A stretch of 64,000 nt of DNA, taken from the NCBI GenBank assembly GCA_005406025.1, contig BGZK01000152.1, positions 372,001 through 436,000 of the forward strand. Reading direction: 5' to 3'. The position numbers and the translations under genes are program-made. The notes beneath the pieces are model-generated. The model was not told where the DNA came from. It saw only the letters and a list, made by a program, of their open reading frames with translations, and ran no database searches. Shown piece by piece: positions 8,828 through 21,002 of this stretch (the stretch's first letter is position 1; each line of letters starts with the position of its first letter). The stretch is from Eumeta japonica (lineage: Eukaryota; Arthropoda; Insecta; Lepidoptera; Psychidae).

Positions 8828-11358
8828 ATGTTTTACTATTATGATTTCTTAAAAGAAAATGTACCATCACTCTCATTGCCCACTCTCGGAGTAAACGACA
8901 TAAACTTTCATGTGTTTTTGAGCCTAATGAAGATTATGGAATAAACTTCATGCAGTGATGTTTTAAAAACAGCGTTTCTACATACAAGATCAATGCAGCG
9001 AAAGAATTTATCATACATCATTTTACTTAAACAAAATCAAAAATGAAGTAATTCAGCTTATGACGAATGCTCTTCGAGAAAATAAGTTTTTAAAAATCAG
9101 AATTAGTTGTTCACTTCATACAGTTTATTAAAAGATGGTGAAATTATTTAGAAGGATAAATCTTTTAATACAAGGAATGGACTTATTATATTAAATAAAG
9201 ATAGCGATTTAAATTATATATATGACAATTTTAAAAGTGTGATATTAAAAAAAGCCGGAGAATTTCAACAAAAAAAAAGTGGGTGGACTTTTGAGAAAAT
9301 TCTATGTTGGAAGTAAATATAATAAATTGGTCGCAAGTTTTTATTTACCTCTACCAAAGTGAATTGAGAAGAAACATACATGTGTAAACGTGAAGAGTTA
9401 TGATGATGATGTTTGTTTTGTATGAACAATCATCTTTGCGTTATATCTAGTTTCAAAAAATGGCGATCGGATCACCTCATATCCTCATTTTAAAAATGTA
9501 TTAAACATTAAAACATAAATTTTCCTATAACTATGCATGATATTTAAATATTTGAAAAGCAAAACAATGACATCAGCATAAACATAAACGGTGTGAAAAA
9601 AGAAATAATAGTGGGACCTTTACATCATTAACAATTCACGAACAGAAAATGACATATCAATCTTTGATATTTAGAGCACGATAATAAATCTCATTATGTG
9701 TAGATTAATAAACTTTAGAAATTAATATCTAATCAAATAATTTTATTTTTTGGATGTATGGTATTTTTTCATAACAAAGAAAAATTAGAAGGACATAGAC
9801 GGATAGGATGTGTAGACATTAGTAAAATTATTACAAGGTGAAATATATATCTTAATTTTAAGAGTTACAGACGACAATTAGATGTACCATTTGTAATTTA
9901 TGCAGATTTCGAATGGACATTGGAACCACTACCAAAAACATGTGATAATTCATGTTCTACAAATGTAAAAAAACATATACCTTGCAGTTATGCTTATTAT
10001 GTTCATAGCAGTTATGATCAATCATTATGTAAATATACATCATAGCGCGGTAAACACTGTAGAACATTTTATAAAAAGATATATATTCTGAAATTGAAAT
10101 AATTTCCGAAATATTGTTCAACCCTAAGCCGCTGAACTTATTATCAGAAGAGGAATTTACCCGCTATAAGACATCGAAAACCTGTCATATTTATGACAAA
10201 CCATTTAAATTAGAAAATGATCGAGTAATCCATCATTGTCCTACCTCACAGGACTTCAGGAATGCAGCTCATCAACAATGTAATTTAAATTAATTGCTAG
10301 CCAATTATGTCCCAATAATATTCCACAACTTTTGTGGTTATGACAGTCATTTTTTATAAACGAACTAGCTAAATATAAGCAGTATCCATTCAATAATATC
10401 GTTAATAACAAAAAATATATATTTCATTCTCTCAACGATTATCATTCAAATGTAATAAAAAAAATTTTATCGGTTAAAAATAATACGTATTTTTTTGCGA
10501 AACTGATTTATCTCTAGTAAAACGTAAAGAATTTTTTCCGTGTGAATATATATCATTTTGGGAAAAGTTTAATGAAACTTTCTTACCACCAATAGAAAGT
10601 TTTCTTAGCACGTTATTCGACTCACAAGTTACAGATGAAGATTATTCTCACGCAAGTAATGTGTGGAATGTAGTTTCCATAAATAATTTAGGAAATTATA
10701 GCGATTTATATTTAAAAATAGATGTACTATTATTAGCTAAGGTTTTCTAAAATTTTAGGTTAATTTGTAGTAATGTTGGACCTTTGTCACTATTTCATTA
10801 CGCCCACTTTATCTTGGGATGCAATATTAAAATATAATAAAAAAAAATTAGAATTGTTATCAGACCATACAATAATACAATTTATTCAATCTGGTATAAG
10901 AGAAGGCATAACATAAGTTACTTGTCGTTGTTCTTAAACAAATAATGACAATTATAAACTCTCTCGATCATTAAAATACACTGTATACTTAGATGTTAAT
11001 AATTTATATGGGCAGATGAATCAATATTTACAGATAAATTTAGATGGTTATCAGAAACTGAAATTATCAATTTTTATATATACGCCATCACCGAAAATAA
11101 TTTGAGAGTATATATATTAGATGTAGTTCTAGTATATCCCACCAACATTCATGATTGTCATAATATCATTTCGCGCGGTAAGCATAGAACCACCATGTGG
11201 TAGACAAAACAAATTACTATTGACTCTGAACGGTAAACGAAATTTTGTGATACATTAACACAATTTAAAACAATTTACAACAGTGCATTGCTCACGGTGT
11301 AGTTTTGGAAAACATCAAGAAAATGTTAGTTTTCGATCAATCGCTATGGTTACCTTAG
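8828..11358 (+). pseudogene. copy A: protein-primed DNA polymerase B, decayed
   Basis: The gene starts at ATG 8828 with a remnant of the N-terminal Cys-pair region seen intact in copy B. Recognisable parts in order are the exonuclease motif YADFEW (about 9899, D-x-E), a zinc/HNH-like module ending FRNAAHQQCNLN (about 10257), LGNYSDLYLKIDVLLLAKVF (about 10690), SWDAIL, polymerase motif A LDVNNLYG (about 10988), and VVLENIKKMLVFDQSLWL (to about 11355). Many stops and shifts interrupt it. pPolB enzymes replicate linear genomes from a protein primer in Polintons, adintoviruses and bidnaviruses. The catalytic C-terminal third (YGDTD-type motif) is missing, cut where PB2-associated sequence begins. 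Confidence 0.8.
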
Positions 11359-11787
11359 AGTGCTCGCTCTATGAGGATTTTGCGGCCAGCGGCACTATAT
11401 TCATATTAATTAGTACACTATGCATTTCTCAAGATCAAGCATCCAAATAACTGCCTCCCCGTACCTCACCTTCCTGTTTCAGAAATAAGAGTGTGCAAAT
11501 GACCGCAGGGGACAAAGGTTATCAGAGGTGTGTCGCATTTGGCTGCGAATTGCTCACTGCGCGACTACTCGCGTAAGTAAAATTTGTGGGTCTTTATACT
11601 CACTGTTGAAATATTATTAGTTTTCATTACATATAGTATTACTTTTATATAAATATTGTATTATATTGATTTTCAGTTGTTTTGATTAATTATTGGACGT
11701 TGTGTTTTTGTTTTATTTTGCTGAGTTTATTTTATAACTTTTTACATAAGCATCGCGTGAAATGAATAAACAAGACAAACAAATACT
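11359..11787. other. 5' flank of PB2, no gene seen
   Basis: Sequence between the cut polymerase and the PB2 coding remnant. TTAG followed by AGTGCTCGCTC at about 11356-11370 may be a decayed piggyBac end, but no inverted partner was found. Confidence 0.3.
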
Positions 11788-13487
11788 TTGCGTTGTTGGA
11801 AAAGCAGACAGATGGCGAAGATAATGCACAGAATTCATCGCAAATTGTGTCTGGAAGTGACGAGGAGACTGAACAGTGATTATAATATTGACACGGAGCA
11901 ATCAGCGGCAGAAACTGACAATGATGAATTATCAAGCTCTCACGTATCGACTGTAATATCCACTGCGCCTACCCAGGAGTCATTACGACGCGGTCACGGA
12001 CGGGGTCATGGACGTGGTCGTGGAGTTGGAGCCACAATGACACAAAATATACCATCTAGCCGCCACACACTTAGTTCCACTGTAACGCAAAAAAGTTGAA
12101 GCCCATCCCCAGTCAACGCGCTTCAGAGACCTTTGAGGCGTATACAATGTAAATGCACAACAACACAAAAAAGCCGCGGACGTATTTCCATCACTGTGAC
12201 CTCTCAAGGACCGTCAGGTCATCGCCCATAGTCACGAACTAAATCTCGTCCACAATCATCAAGTAATGAACCTCTAGTTCAGCTGATTGACAGATGAAGA
12301 ATGTTTGCAGCTGTCCCTCTTGTCCCTCGAACTTGCTTCAGTTGTAACTGAAGCAAGTTCAGAGGGACAGCTTACAAAAGTTCCTATGTATGAATGAAAA
12401 GATGGAACTAAGTGACTAGCACGTCCTCCTACAAGGCCTAATATATGAACTAGGCAAAAAAATATTGTCATAAATCACCCAAGATTGAAAAGCGAAGATG
12501 CAAAAAATTCTCAAATTTCATTGGAATGTTTCAATTTATTTATTATTAAATGCTAGAAGAAATCGTGTTATTCACAAATATACACATACATGAAAATAAA
12601 AAGAGGTTTTCTAGGGAACGAGATACCAAAGAAACCGACTTGAATTGACTTGGCTGGGGAGAAAAAGCGCATTACCTAATCATTCACGAAATGTGGATTG
12701 ATGATGGGACTGCTTCTGATATATTCAAAGCAACCACGTCAAAGATAAGGTTCTTTTGTCTGCTAAGAAATATTTATTTTGAGGATATGAAAACCAGAGT
12801 AGAAAGCGCTCAGCGTAATAATATGGCAGCAATGAAGAATGTATTGAAACCTTTGTTATCCATTTCAGAAACATGACTAGATCGGGGAAAATGCTAAAAT
12901 AGATTAGATGTTTGAGTCATTTAAATGACGTTACAAGTTCCGTGTGTACATGGAGAACAAACCCGCAAAATACGGCATAAAAATATATGCTCTCGTTGAT
13001 TCAAAATCATTTTATAACAGCAACTTGGAAGTGTATCCTGGTAAACAACCAGAGAGACAATCAGCGTTGAAAACAATCCAAGAGCTTTGGTGAAAAGATT
13101 ATCCAAAAATATTTTAAATACTGGCCGAAATATAACCATGGATAATTACTTTACGTATATTCCTCTTGCTGATGAGCCGGTTGCTAACCACTGAACAACT
13201 ATAGTAGGTACTGCGCGAAAAAACCAAAAAGAAATCACAGCTTGCTTTCCAGACATGAAAGATAAAACCAAGCCAAGTATTATGTTTGGATTTGATGAGA
13301 AGGTCCTAATATTCTATGTGCCTAATAAGCAGCAAGAAAAAGTGGTTCTACTATTGTCAACATTATACGATGACAACAAGATCGACGAAACTACCGATGC
13401 TGCTCAAAAACCAGAAATCATGACATATTACAATGGGACTAAAGAAGTTGACGTCATTGATCAAATTAACTTTCGGCGTACCACGCG
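11761..13487 (+). pseudogene. piggyBac transposase (PB2), heavily decayed
   Basis: Scattered frames give a piggyBac protein: acidic N terminus with a GRGHGRGRG tract (about 11995), GTKWLARPPT-like block (about 12405), MWIDDGTASDIFKATTSKIR (12691-12750), NMAAMKNVLKPLLS (about 12825), YGIKIYALVDSKSFYNSN (about 12970-13025), second aspartate [11 protein letters not shown] (about 13135) and third aspartate VDVIDQINF (about 13448). The segment carrying the first catalytic Asp is missing between about 12875 and 12945. The C-terminal finger is absent because sequence stops at the junction with PB3 near 13488. Multiple frameshifts and stops mark it as one of the older copies here. Confidence 0.75.
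12309..12372. repeat. near-perfect hairpin inside PB2
   Basis: AGCTGTCCCTC and GAACTTGCTTCAGT on the left are mirrored by ACTGAAGCAAGTTC and GAGGGACAGCT on the right. The left side has a 9-base extra TTGTCCCTC and the right an extra A. The loop is about 4 bases. It looks like a local inverted duplication of transposase sequence. Confidence 0.8.
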
Positions 13488-13499
13488 GGGTTATTTTAA

Positions 13500-14990
13500 C
13501 CCCAACGTTTTTAAAATGCAATGATTTAATGTTAAAATTTAACCAAACGATTCGATTTTCTCAGTAGCTGGAGTTTAAAACCGACCACGTCGACTCACAG
13601 CGTTGTGTCAGTACCCTGCACACCGCGGTCGTGTGTGCACGCGCATAAAGTGGCTTCCAGGCATTTTTACCCCACGTTATATGGGACGTCGCTAAAAAGT
13701 AAGTATAAGTTTCTTTACTTTTATGTTACTTTTACCTTTACTTGATGGTTTATTTATACAATAACTCTTTTATTACAGGTGCAGGTTATCAATAAATCCA
13801 TAAAGATGATTGATGATCATATTGCAACATTATTATTGGAAGAAAATGATTCATCGTCGGACAGTGACATGTTTCCCGATACTAGCGAGGACGAACCTGA
13901 TCATATCAGCGAAGCTTTTGAAGTTCATAGTGATACAGATGTGGAAGATATTGATCTGAACGTTGAAGCTACGGTTGAAGATACAACATCAATGTCGCAA
14001 CATTTCATCTTGGAAAAGATGGAAGAATAAAGTGGTATAAATCTCCGCCCCATATCAATGTTCGTACTAGGGCAGTCAATACTATTACTCATTTGCCGGA
14101 GTGCAGAAGTGCAGCTCAACATAAAAAAAGATGTGTGTCGGGAACTAGAAGAAATATCACCATGGATAACTTTTATATGAGCTATGAAACCACTGAGCAT
14201 TTGCTCAATAACCACAAATTGACTGCCGTAGGTACACTAAGGTCGAACAAAAAATGTACTTTCAATTTAAGGCTAGACGTGAAGAAAATTCATCAGTGTT
14301 CGGGTTTCAGAAGGATATAACTATAGTTAGTTATATACCAAAACCAAGAAAATGTGTACACATGATGTCTTCTTTACATCATGATGATGAAGTGGATCCA
14401 GAGAGTGGAGACAAAAGGAAGCCATCGATTATAAAGTTTTACAACTCAACAAAGAGCGGAGTTGATGTTGTCGATAAACTCGCAAGAACATACGACGTTT
14501 TCCGCAACTGTAAACGTTGGCCTCTCGCCATATTTTTCTCAATGCTGGATCACGCTGGCATAAATGCCTTTGTTGTGTATATGCTGAATAACAGCATTGA
14601 AAGGAATAAATCCAATCTTAGGGGTAAATTTATCAAACAATTGGGAATGTCTTTTCTTGATGACCATCCTAGAAAAAGAAAAGAGAATCCACATATACCA
14701 CGAGATATAAAAAAACGCGTGCAGGAAATTTTACATGGACAACTTCCAGGTCCATTACCAAAGCAGTCCAGAAGGTCTCAGAGATGTTCTTTCTGTCTTA
14801 GAAACAAAGATAGGAAGACCCTGAACGGCTGTTTCAAATGTGATAATGCTATATGCAAAGAACATTCAAATTTAATTTGCCAAAATTCTACTGATTTGGG
14901 TAACGAATGATCTCACTCTAATACCTATTGTGATTGTAAGAATTAGTTGTATATATTAAGACAGGCTCGTGATTTAATTAATAAGTACAG
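13500..14990 (+). mobile_element. piggyBac element PB3, right end lost
   Basis: TTAA at 13496-13499 is followed by CCCCAACG, a plausible piggyBac terminus. A related block TTTTTACCCCACG recurs about 167 bases downstream (about 13661), the same spacing as the subterminal repeat in PB5. A 5' intron is suggested by AAAAA|GTAAGT near 13697 and TTATTACAG near 13778. After the transposase stop the sequence passes into a BEL scrap near 14995 without a visible right terminus. Confidence 0.5.
13806..14907 (+). pseudogene. piggyBac transposase (PB3), internal deletion
   Basis: ATG 13806 opens an acidic N terminus (MIDDHIATLLLEENDSSSDS) that runs on, past a stop at 14028, to LPECRS near 14100. There the sequence jumps to the region just before the second catalytic Asp (NITMDNFYMSYETTEHLL), so the block with the first Asp, well over 100 residues, is deleted. 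After a frameshift near 14255 the rest is open for 215 codons: SVFGFQKDITIVSYIPKPRK, third Asp in SGVDVVDKLARTYD, and the finger CSFCLRNKDRKT...CFKCDNAIC. It is very similar to PB5 at 28020-28650, so the two are sister copies of one lineage. Confidence 0.85.
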
Positions 14991-14994
14991 CTAA

Positions 14995-15406
14995 TGTCAA
15001 TGTTTGTCCGCTCACTGAAGATCCTGATGATCTCTCTGTGTTAACACTTGGTCACTTTCTCATAGGAAGACCGCTCAATGTTGTACCGGAACCTTCTTTA
15101 GAAGACATGAAAATATCTCGTCTTTCACGATGGCAGCTCCTACGACGCATGACTGATGACTTCTGGACCAAGTGGTCTAAAGAATATCTTCAAAGATATC
15201 AGTCTATGTACAAGTGGAATCAACCAATGCCTGACATTCAACTCGGATTAATCGTGCTTATAACAGATGAGAGATATCCACCATCAAAGTGGCCTTTAGA
15301 ACTTATTATCAAAGTTCATTTAGGAAAGGATGATCATGTTCAGGTGGTCACTGTTAACCTCTTACCGCATCGCGGATCATATATGAACCAAGCCATATTT
15401 TCGTGA
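14995..15406 (+). pseudogene. BEL/Pao integrase C-terminal fragment
   Basis: The open frame TLGHFLIGRPLNVVPEPS and SRLSRWQLLRRMTDDFWTKW is the C-terminal end of BEL/Pao pol (DUF5641 type region), ending at TGA 15404. Catalytic integrase residues and everything upstream are missing. It is co-oriented with, but not part of, the larger BEL element at 21003-23692, which has its own version of this domain (TPAHLLIGNSLLAVPEYD). It is squeezed between the cut 3' end of PB3 and the 5' region of PB4. Confidence 0.8.
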
Positions 15407-15727
15407 ATATCTTCAATTAGAAAATAAAAACAGTCGTTTTATGTATAGCGTATCGAATATATTCCATTCCTCTGTCATAATAATATGAACACCGCCATCT
15501 AGGAGTAACTCTACGAAATCGCCCATCATTCAACATCGACGAACAGGTTGCTACTTGAGCGCGTCGGTTTCTGTTACTTGAAAATTCCGAAAAAAATATA
15601 AAATCTCTAGTTACCGCTATTAGATAAATATTACAAAGAAGAAAAATACTTATAGATTATTGATAAGGTAAGTTTTTTACATTTTCTACAATTATATTAG
15701 CATTTTTGAGTATTTAATTGTATGGAT

Positions 15728-17455
15728 CAAAGGAGTAGGGTTGATAAGGGCCATTTTTCGCCCATCAGACACTCGAAAAAAAAAGTTTCTGATTTCGACA
15801 AGTTTTCAGTTTCTTTGTATACTTGAGGATATGTATTTTTTTCTAATATAAGATTGACGTGATAAATAAAATAGTAAGTCATAGAAATTTTTACCTAAAA
15901 AGAGGGTATTTCGGCTTTTTTCTACATTTTTGTTGATTTTTTACCGTTAATTTTTTTTACTAACAAGCGCTCCGAGAACCAATTTAATTTTGACTGGTAA
16001 TGACACTACTCCTTACGCGCTTTCATATGAATACTATTTTCTTTTGGTTCAGTGTGCGCTTCTATACACGAAAAAAAAATATTCCGCGCGAGAATATAAG
16101 TTACGCTGCAACGTCGCTGCGATCAAACGTGTTTTGACGCGCTTAAAAAGTAATAACGTAGTACAAGTATTAACATTGCGTTCTCAACCTGTGATTGTGA
16201 GTATTTGTTGAGAAAGTTAATTTAATAATAGTTATATAATGCCTGGAAGTCAGTGAGATTGTTGTAAAACCTGGAGAAAGACAAATAGTGATTTCCGTAT
16301 CTGTTCTAACAGAAAAATTATATCTATACTTCAACCGAAGATGCTAACGAGACGCGTCTTGTGACTAAAGTTCGGTGGGTAGTAGCAGCCGTTAATGGAC
16401 AGTTGAAAAACTGGAGAGCATTGGATAAAGTTGTACCTAATTCCCAAATATCTTATATTGGCGACTATGTGCGAATTATATGTGCTGTTCTCAATGCATT
16501 TCATCCTGCAAGGATTAAAAACACTGAAGATGACGGAATAATTGCTCAACGGATGCTTCATTTAGTTAAAAGGCCTAATTATTTAAAACAGATGGTTGAA
16601 GAGAAAGGATGGATAAGAAAAAAGGCTATCTGGACGAAGTTAACTGATACAGATCTTCAAGATTTTCCACGCCTGACGTGGGATGAGCTGCGACAATTAA
16701 CTATTGGAATCTATCAACTTGAACAAAGTCAATCTTACACTCAAGAGCACTTAAATGAAGAAGGAATGTACTCTATTTACATACATCGTGAAGATGATTC
16801 TGTTCTGCGAGTTCAGTTACGATCATGACATACAAGTTCCAAAAACTAAAATATTTGGATCAAAACAGAGCGAAGCAACATCTCACACACAAACATACAA
16901 TGGTACTGTCAATGTAAAGTAGGTGCAAGGGTTGTAGGATGTTGCGCGCATGTTGCTTCAATATGATGGTTTTTGGCTTACTGGCGCCACAATTCAACTT
17001 ACGTTAAAAAACCAAGTCTTGAATATGTCCACGCACTAAAAGACGCCGCCGTAGAAGGATGGTCTAGTAGTGACTCGGATAAAGAAAATGAGGAGGAAAA
17101 CTAAAATAACATATTGCAAGAATTGTCTGAAACTGGATGATTATTTTCAATCATTGAATGTATCCGAGATTTTATTTATTAAAATAATAGTAATAATAAA
17201 CTATTGATCTTAATCTTGCATTTAGTGTTTTATTTTCTTTGTCTTTTTAGCTTAAATTAAAGATAACAGCTGTTTATATTAATAAACGTATATAATACTA
17301 ACATCATTGTTTTTTTCATTTTTTCCATTAAATGAAGACTCTCATTCAACATAATTTTTTTTCTTCTTTGTTATAAGGTACATTACTAAAAAAAATGTAT
17401 GCCACATCAAATGGATGATGGGCGAAAAATGGCCCTTATCAATCCTACTCCTTTG
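15728..17455 (+). mobile_element. TIR transposon with DDE and SWIM zinc-finger remnant
   Basis: Inverted ends of about 40 bases: CAAAGGAGTAGGGTTGATAA on the left and the complement of CAAAGGAGTAGGATTGATAA on the right, both continuing GGGCCATTTTTCGCCCATCA. Flanks give no clear target duplication. The interior encodes a shortened DDE-type protein with a SWIM finger. It sits in the 5' intron of PB4. I place it near the PIF/Harbinger-ISL2EU assemblage by the DDE_4-like C terminus, but the superfamily is unproven. Confidence 0.75.
16239..17104 (+). pseudogene. DDE_4-like transposase with C-terminal SWIM finger, internally deleted
   Basis: ATG 16239 gives a short start (MPGSQ, stop, DCCKTWRKTNSDFR) recalling a zinc-finger N terminus. 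The sequence then jumps to STEDANETRLVTKVRWVV (about 16330), the last part of a DDE_4-type core, continuing open to 16828. After a shift the tail reads WYCQCKVGARVVGCCAHVAS, a SWIM finger (C-x-C ... C-x-H), then, after TGA, WRHNSTYVKKPSLEYVHALK to an acidic end at TAA 17102. Most of the catalytic core is absent, so it is a non-autonomous deletion derivative. Pairing of SWIM with a DDE core in one protein is the notable feature. Confidence 0.7.
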
Positions 17456-17599
17456 GTACAACATGCAAAAATATTCTTTTTCTATTGTGTCTTATTTGTA
17501 CCGATATGCAAAAATGTAAAGTGTGTTTTCATTCCTAAGTAAATAATACGTCTGTGATTGTTTATAATGTTTATTCTATTTTAGGCAACCTGAAGGAAT

Positions 17600-19372
17600 A
17601 TGGACCCTAGACGATTTTACGGCGGTATCCATACGATAGTCAAGGATTTTCCGGACAGCAGTGCTGACGAGGACCTATCAGATGACGAGCAACTAACAAA
17701 TAGAAGACGAAATGTACTACCTCCTCTCTGTATTCCAGAATCAGAGGAGTCTGAATCAGATTCTGATGATAATATACCTATATCTCATCTTGCTTCTTTG
17801 TCAACAAGGACTTCAAGGGCTGAAAAGCCTCGATGGAGGGATGGATTTTTGGAAAGAGCTGAGACTGATTTACAGTTTACTGGAGATATTTCTTTGCCTC
17901 TAGAAATAACAGCGTTGAATACCCCGTACCAGTTTTTCAAATATTTATTCACGGACGACATTTTTCTATATATATCTCAAGAAACTAATAAATATGCAGT
18001 CGAAAAACGACCAGAAAAGCCCAGTAATATTACTGTAAAAGAACTTGAACAGTTCATTGGTATTTGCCTTTACATGTCAATAGTTCAGTTACCCTCTACA
18101 AGGTTTTATTGGAATGAGGATATGGGGTACCCTAAAGTTAGTACAATAATGTCCTGTAACCGTTTCGAAGAAATCAAACGTTTTATTCATTTTAACGATA
18201 ATTTGACACAAATACCAAAAGGACAGCCGGGATATAACCCTCTTCACAAAATCCAACCATTATTGGAGCTTTTAAGGCAAAGAATTTTGACAGTTCCTAA
18301 AGAACAGTATATGGCTGTTGATGAGCAGATTATACCTACTAAGAGCAGATCATCTATGCGGCAATACAACCCTAAGAAACCCCACAAATGGGGCTACAAA
18401 ACTTTGTCCTTAGCGGCAGTTCAGGATTTAGTTTTGATTTTGAAATATATACTGGAGCTCAGGGACCTGTACAGTCTGACACTAATTTGCCTAAAATAAG
18501 TACTAGCAGTGACGTCGTAGTTCGCCTTTCTAGGACAATACCAGAAGGACTCAACTACAAACTATTCTTTGATAACTGGTACACGTCACTACCCCTTTGA
18601 CGTACCTTGACAAAAAGTATTTTACCAATAGGCACAATAAAAGCTAATCGTATCCCAGGCTACAAGGTTCCAGTTGAAAAGATTTAAAAAAAGGCCGAGG
18701 AACTACTGTAGAAAAGTTGACCACAATTGACAACACTGATATATCAGTAGTGACCTGGTACGACAACAGAGTTGTGAACTTAGCTTCAACTTACGTTGGC
18801 AGCAAACCATCATCTGAAGTTCGACGTTTCAATAAAAAGAAAAGCATATCAAAATGTATCATGTCCAAAGGCAGTCACGGTTTATAATAGACATATGGGT
18901 GGCGTGGACTTATTAGACGCTCTTCTTGGCTATTATAGAATTCAGATTAGATCAAAAAGTTCTACCACCGCATATTTTTCACATGATTGATATGATGACA
19001 GTTAATGCGTGGTTGTTATACAGGAGAACTTTAGCGGATTCAGACCCATATTTACCTTTAGCCGACTTCAAATGCGCAGTAGCTGAAGGGTTAAGCCAAA
19101 GCAATAAACCATCAACAAGTGGAAAACGAGGACGGCCTTCTTATGAACTGGAAAATGCTATTGAAGCGAAGAAATTGAGAGGACCCATTGCTATCATGCC
19201 GTCTAGAGATGTAAGACTGGATCAAATAGATCATATGCCTCTCTGGACCACTAGACAGCGGTGCAAAGTGCCAGAATGTAATGGCAGGTCACATGTTGAG
19301 TGCCAAAAATGTAAAGTGAGCTTATGTCTTAATGACAAAAGAAATTGTTTTAAGTTATTTCATACAACATAA
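17600..19372 (+). pseudogene. piggyBac transposase (PB4), few disruptions
   Basis: ATG 17600 (MDPRRFYGGIHTIVKDFPD) begins a 590-codon piggyBac protein. The acidic N terminus is followed by TPYQFFKYLFTDDI, first catalytic Asp in MAVDEQIIPTKSRSSMRQY, second in LFFDNWYTSLPL (about 18567) and third in YNRHMGGVDLLDALLGYYR (about 18880). The C-terminal finger is RCKVPECNGRSHVECQKCKV. Breaks: a frameshift near 18400, TGA at 18598, a stop-rich patch 18680-18790 and a frameshift near 18960. All three aspartates remain. It is more like PB1 than PB3/PB5 in motif wording. Confidence 0.9.
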
Positions 19373-19655
19373 GATGGCAGGAATATTTTTATTTTTTTTC
19401 AAATTATAACATTTATTTTTTAGTTAACCCAAAAAATTGTTTTAAAGTGATTGACGGGAACTGACTGCAATTACCGAAAAATATTTTGTATTTTTTGTTT
19501 ACTGGACCAAATATGTACCAAAGTGGAAAAACGGTATATTTTCTTTATTTTTCAATAAATAAAAAAATGCTAAAACACGTGTCCTTTTATTTCTTATTTA
19601 CTATCACATATATTTTTATCATCAACAAAAAAAAAATCATGCGGTAAAGGGTTAA

Positions 19656-21002
19656 AACCGCTACAAGTACCTTTGAGAGACCAGTCACCAAACTAAAACT
19701 CTTACTGGTCACAGAAGAATAATTTGTTAAACTACTTTTAACAAAGGCGGGCGGAAATGTTAAAAGTTATGAGAGAAAATTAAAATGACATCTTTATTTA
19801 TGAACTAAACTAATAAACAATAATAATTAAAGCAAATAGCGCTATCTTTGGAGCGTAATAAGTACTCTAATTGATAATTCGAGTTCGCGCCTGCGCACAG
19901 CTCACGCATGCGCTTCGTTAGCGTCTTGCGCCTGGAAATTTCTCGAGTCCGAAGAATCAGGAACCTTTTTACTAATTTCTGCTAATTTCAGACATTTTGC
20001 TGAAAATTCACAATTAAATGAGTCAAAATAAATTATGAATTAATTCCACATTTAAATTAGTGCATTTTATCAATTAAAATCTTCAGTTTATTAAATAGAA
20101 TTCTCTCGAATCTTCCTGCTGAGAATTCGAGAAACCAGCACGCTCGGCGCTACCAGGCAGTCTTGATTTCAAACGCTTACTGTGAACATTGTGACAAAAA
20201 GTGAGTGCGAATTCGGTATCATAAAGTGTTGAATAAATCATCGCTGACAGCTATAGTATTGTCTTTCTGAGTAAGAGTAATAATCTTAACTGTGAGAAAA
20301 TCAACTGTGAGTAAAATCTCTTTGAGTGAGTAACTAGTTGACAGTGAGAACATCTTTTTTGAGAATATCATCTTAACTTTTGGTGCTTAATCCTGAGCAA
20401 GAGCAAATCATCTTCAAGACAACTATCTAAGAGCAAATCATCTATCGGTGGCTTCTAGACGAGAAAATCACCGTGTTCAAGGCTCGGTTTCTTTTTTCAC
20501 CCTGCTAGGTGGCCTACAAGCTCCGTTGTGGTACACCTCTGAGAAAATCACCGTACCCAAGACCCTGCAGGTGCACCTGCAAGACCAGGTGATGACCAAC
20601 CGGTCATCACCTTGTCAGGTGCACCTGCAGGCGCCCTTGAACACATTCTAGAAATCTTCTTCTTTTTCTAAATAGAGCCGGCACCTCTTACTCTTATTTT
20701 TCAGCAAACTACATCTATATTCCAAATATATTTTTACTTACCCTTGGTTACATCTACAAATCACGGTTTCTGGCTACAGTACTAAATCATTCAGATTTCA
20801 GGTTAATACTAGATTACATCTACAAGCTACGGTTTGAAGAAAGGTTGCTGGTTGCTTGAAGTTATATTCAACAAGAGTGTCAAATTATATATAAAGACTG
20901 TTATTGTGTATTCAAAAGCTAAATTAAATTATTGTAATAAGTAGTAAAAATAAACTAAGAATCTATAAAACTGACTCTCTATCACTTTTCTTTGAACAGT
21001 CG
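19656..21002 (+). other. non-coding region, possible LTR and leader of the BEL element
   Basis: No gene is seen over 1.3 kb. GGCGGGCGGAAA followed by TGTTAAAAG near 19758 looks like a polypurine tract and LTR start, and two AATAAA signals lie near 20230 and 20950, but no second LTR copy was found. Between 20290 and 20550 the motif GAGMAAATCAYC recurs about five times at irregular spacing. The short ORF at 20448-20651 overlaps the hairpin and is probably not a gene. Confidence 0.35.
20564..20631. repeat. long imperfect hairpin, GC-rich
   Basis: CCTGCAGGTGCACCTG and GGTGATGACC are mirrored by GGTCATCACC and CAGGTGCACCTGCAGG around an AACC loop. The outer 16-mer is itself nearly palindromic (GCAGGTGCACCTGC). 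The intervening bases differ slightly in length between the arms. Confidence 0.8.

Larger units (their letters stand above)
15480..19651 (+). mobile_element. piggyBac element PB4 with an insertion in its 5' intron
   Basis: The right terminus GCGGTAAAGGG is followed by TTAA at 19652-19655. A 5' untranslated exon ends at a GTAAGT donor near 15667, and the acceptor TTTTAG lies at 17579-17584, just before the start codon. The 1.7-kb TIR element 15728-17455 lies inside that intron. The left terminus, expected to read TTAACCCTTTACCGC, was not found, so the left edge given here is approximate. Confidence 0.55.

Noticed and set aside
15990..16211. 73-codon ORF in the SWIM-DDE transposon
   Set aside because: No match to the transposase of that element; lies in its 5' non-coding part.
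20448..20651. 67-codon ORF overlapping the 20564-20631 hairpin
   Set aside because: Its coding sequence is mostly the palindrome and repeat motif; no protein support.
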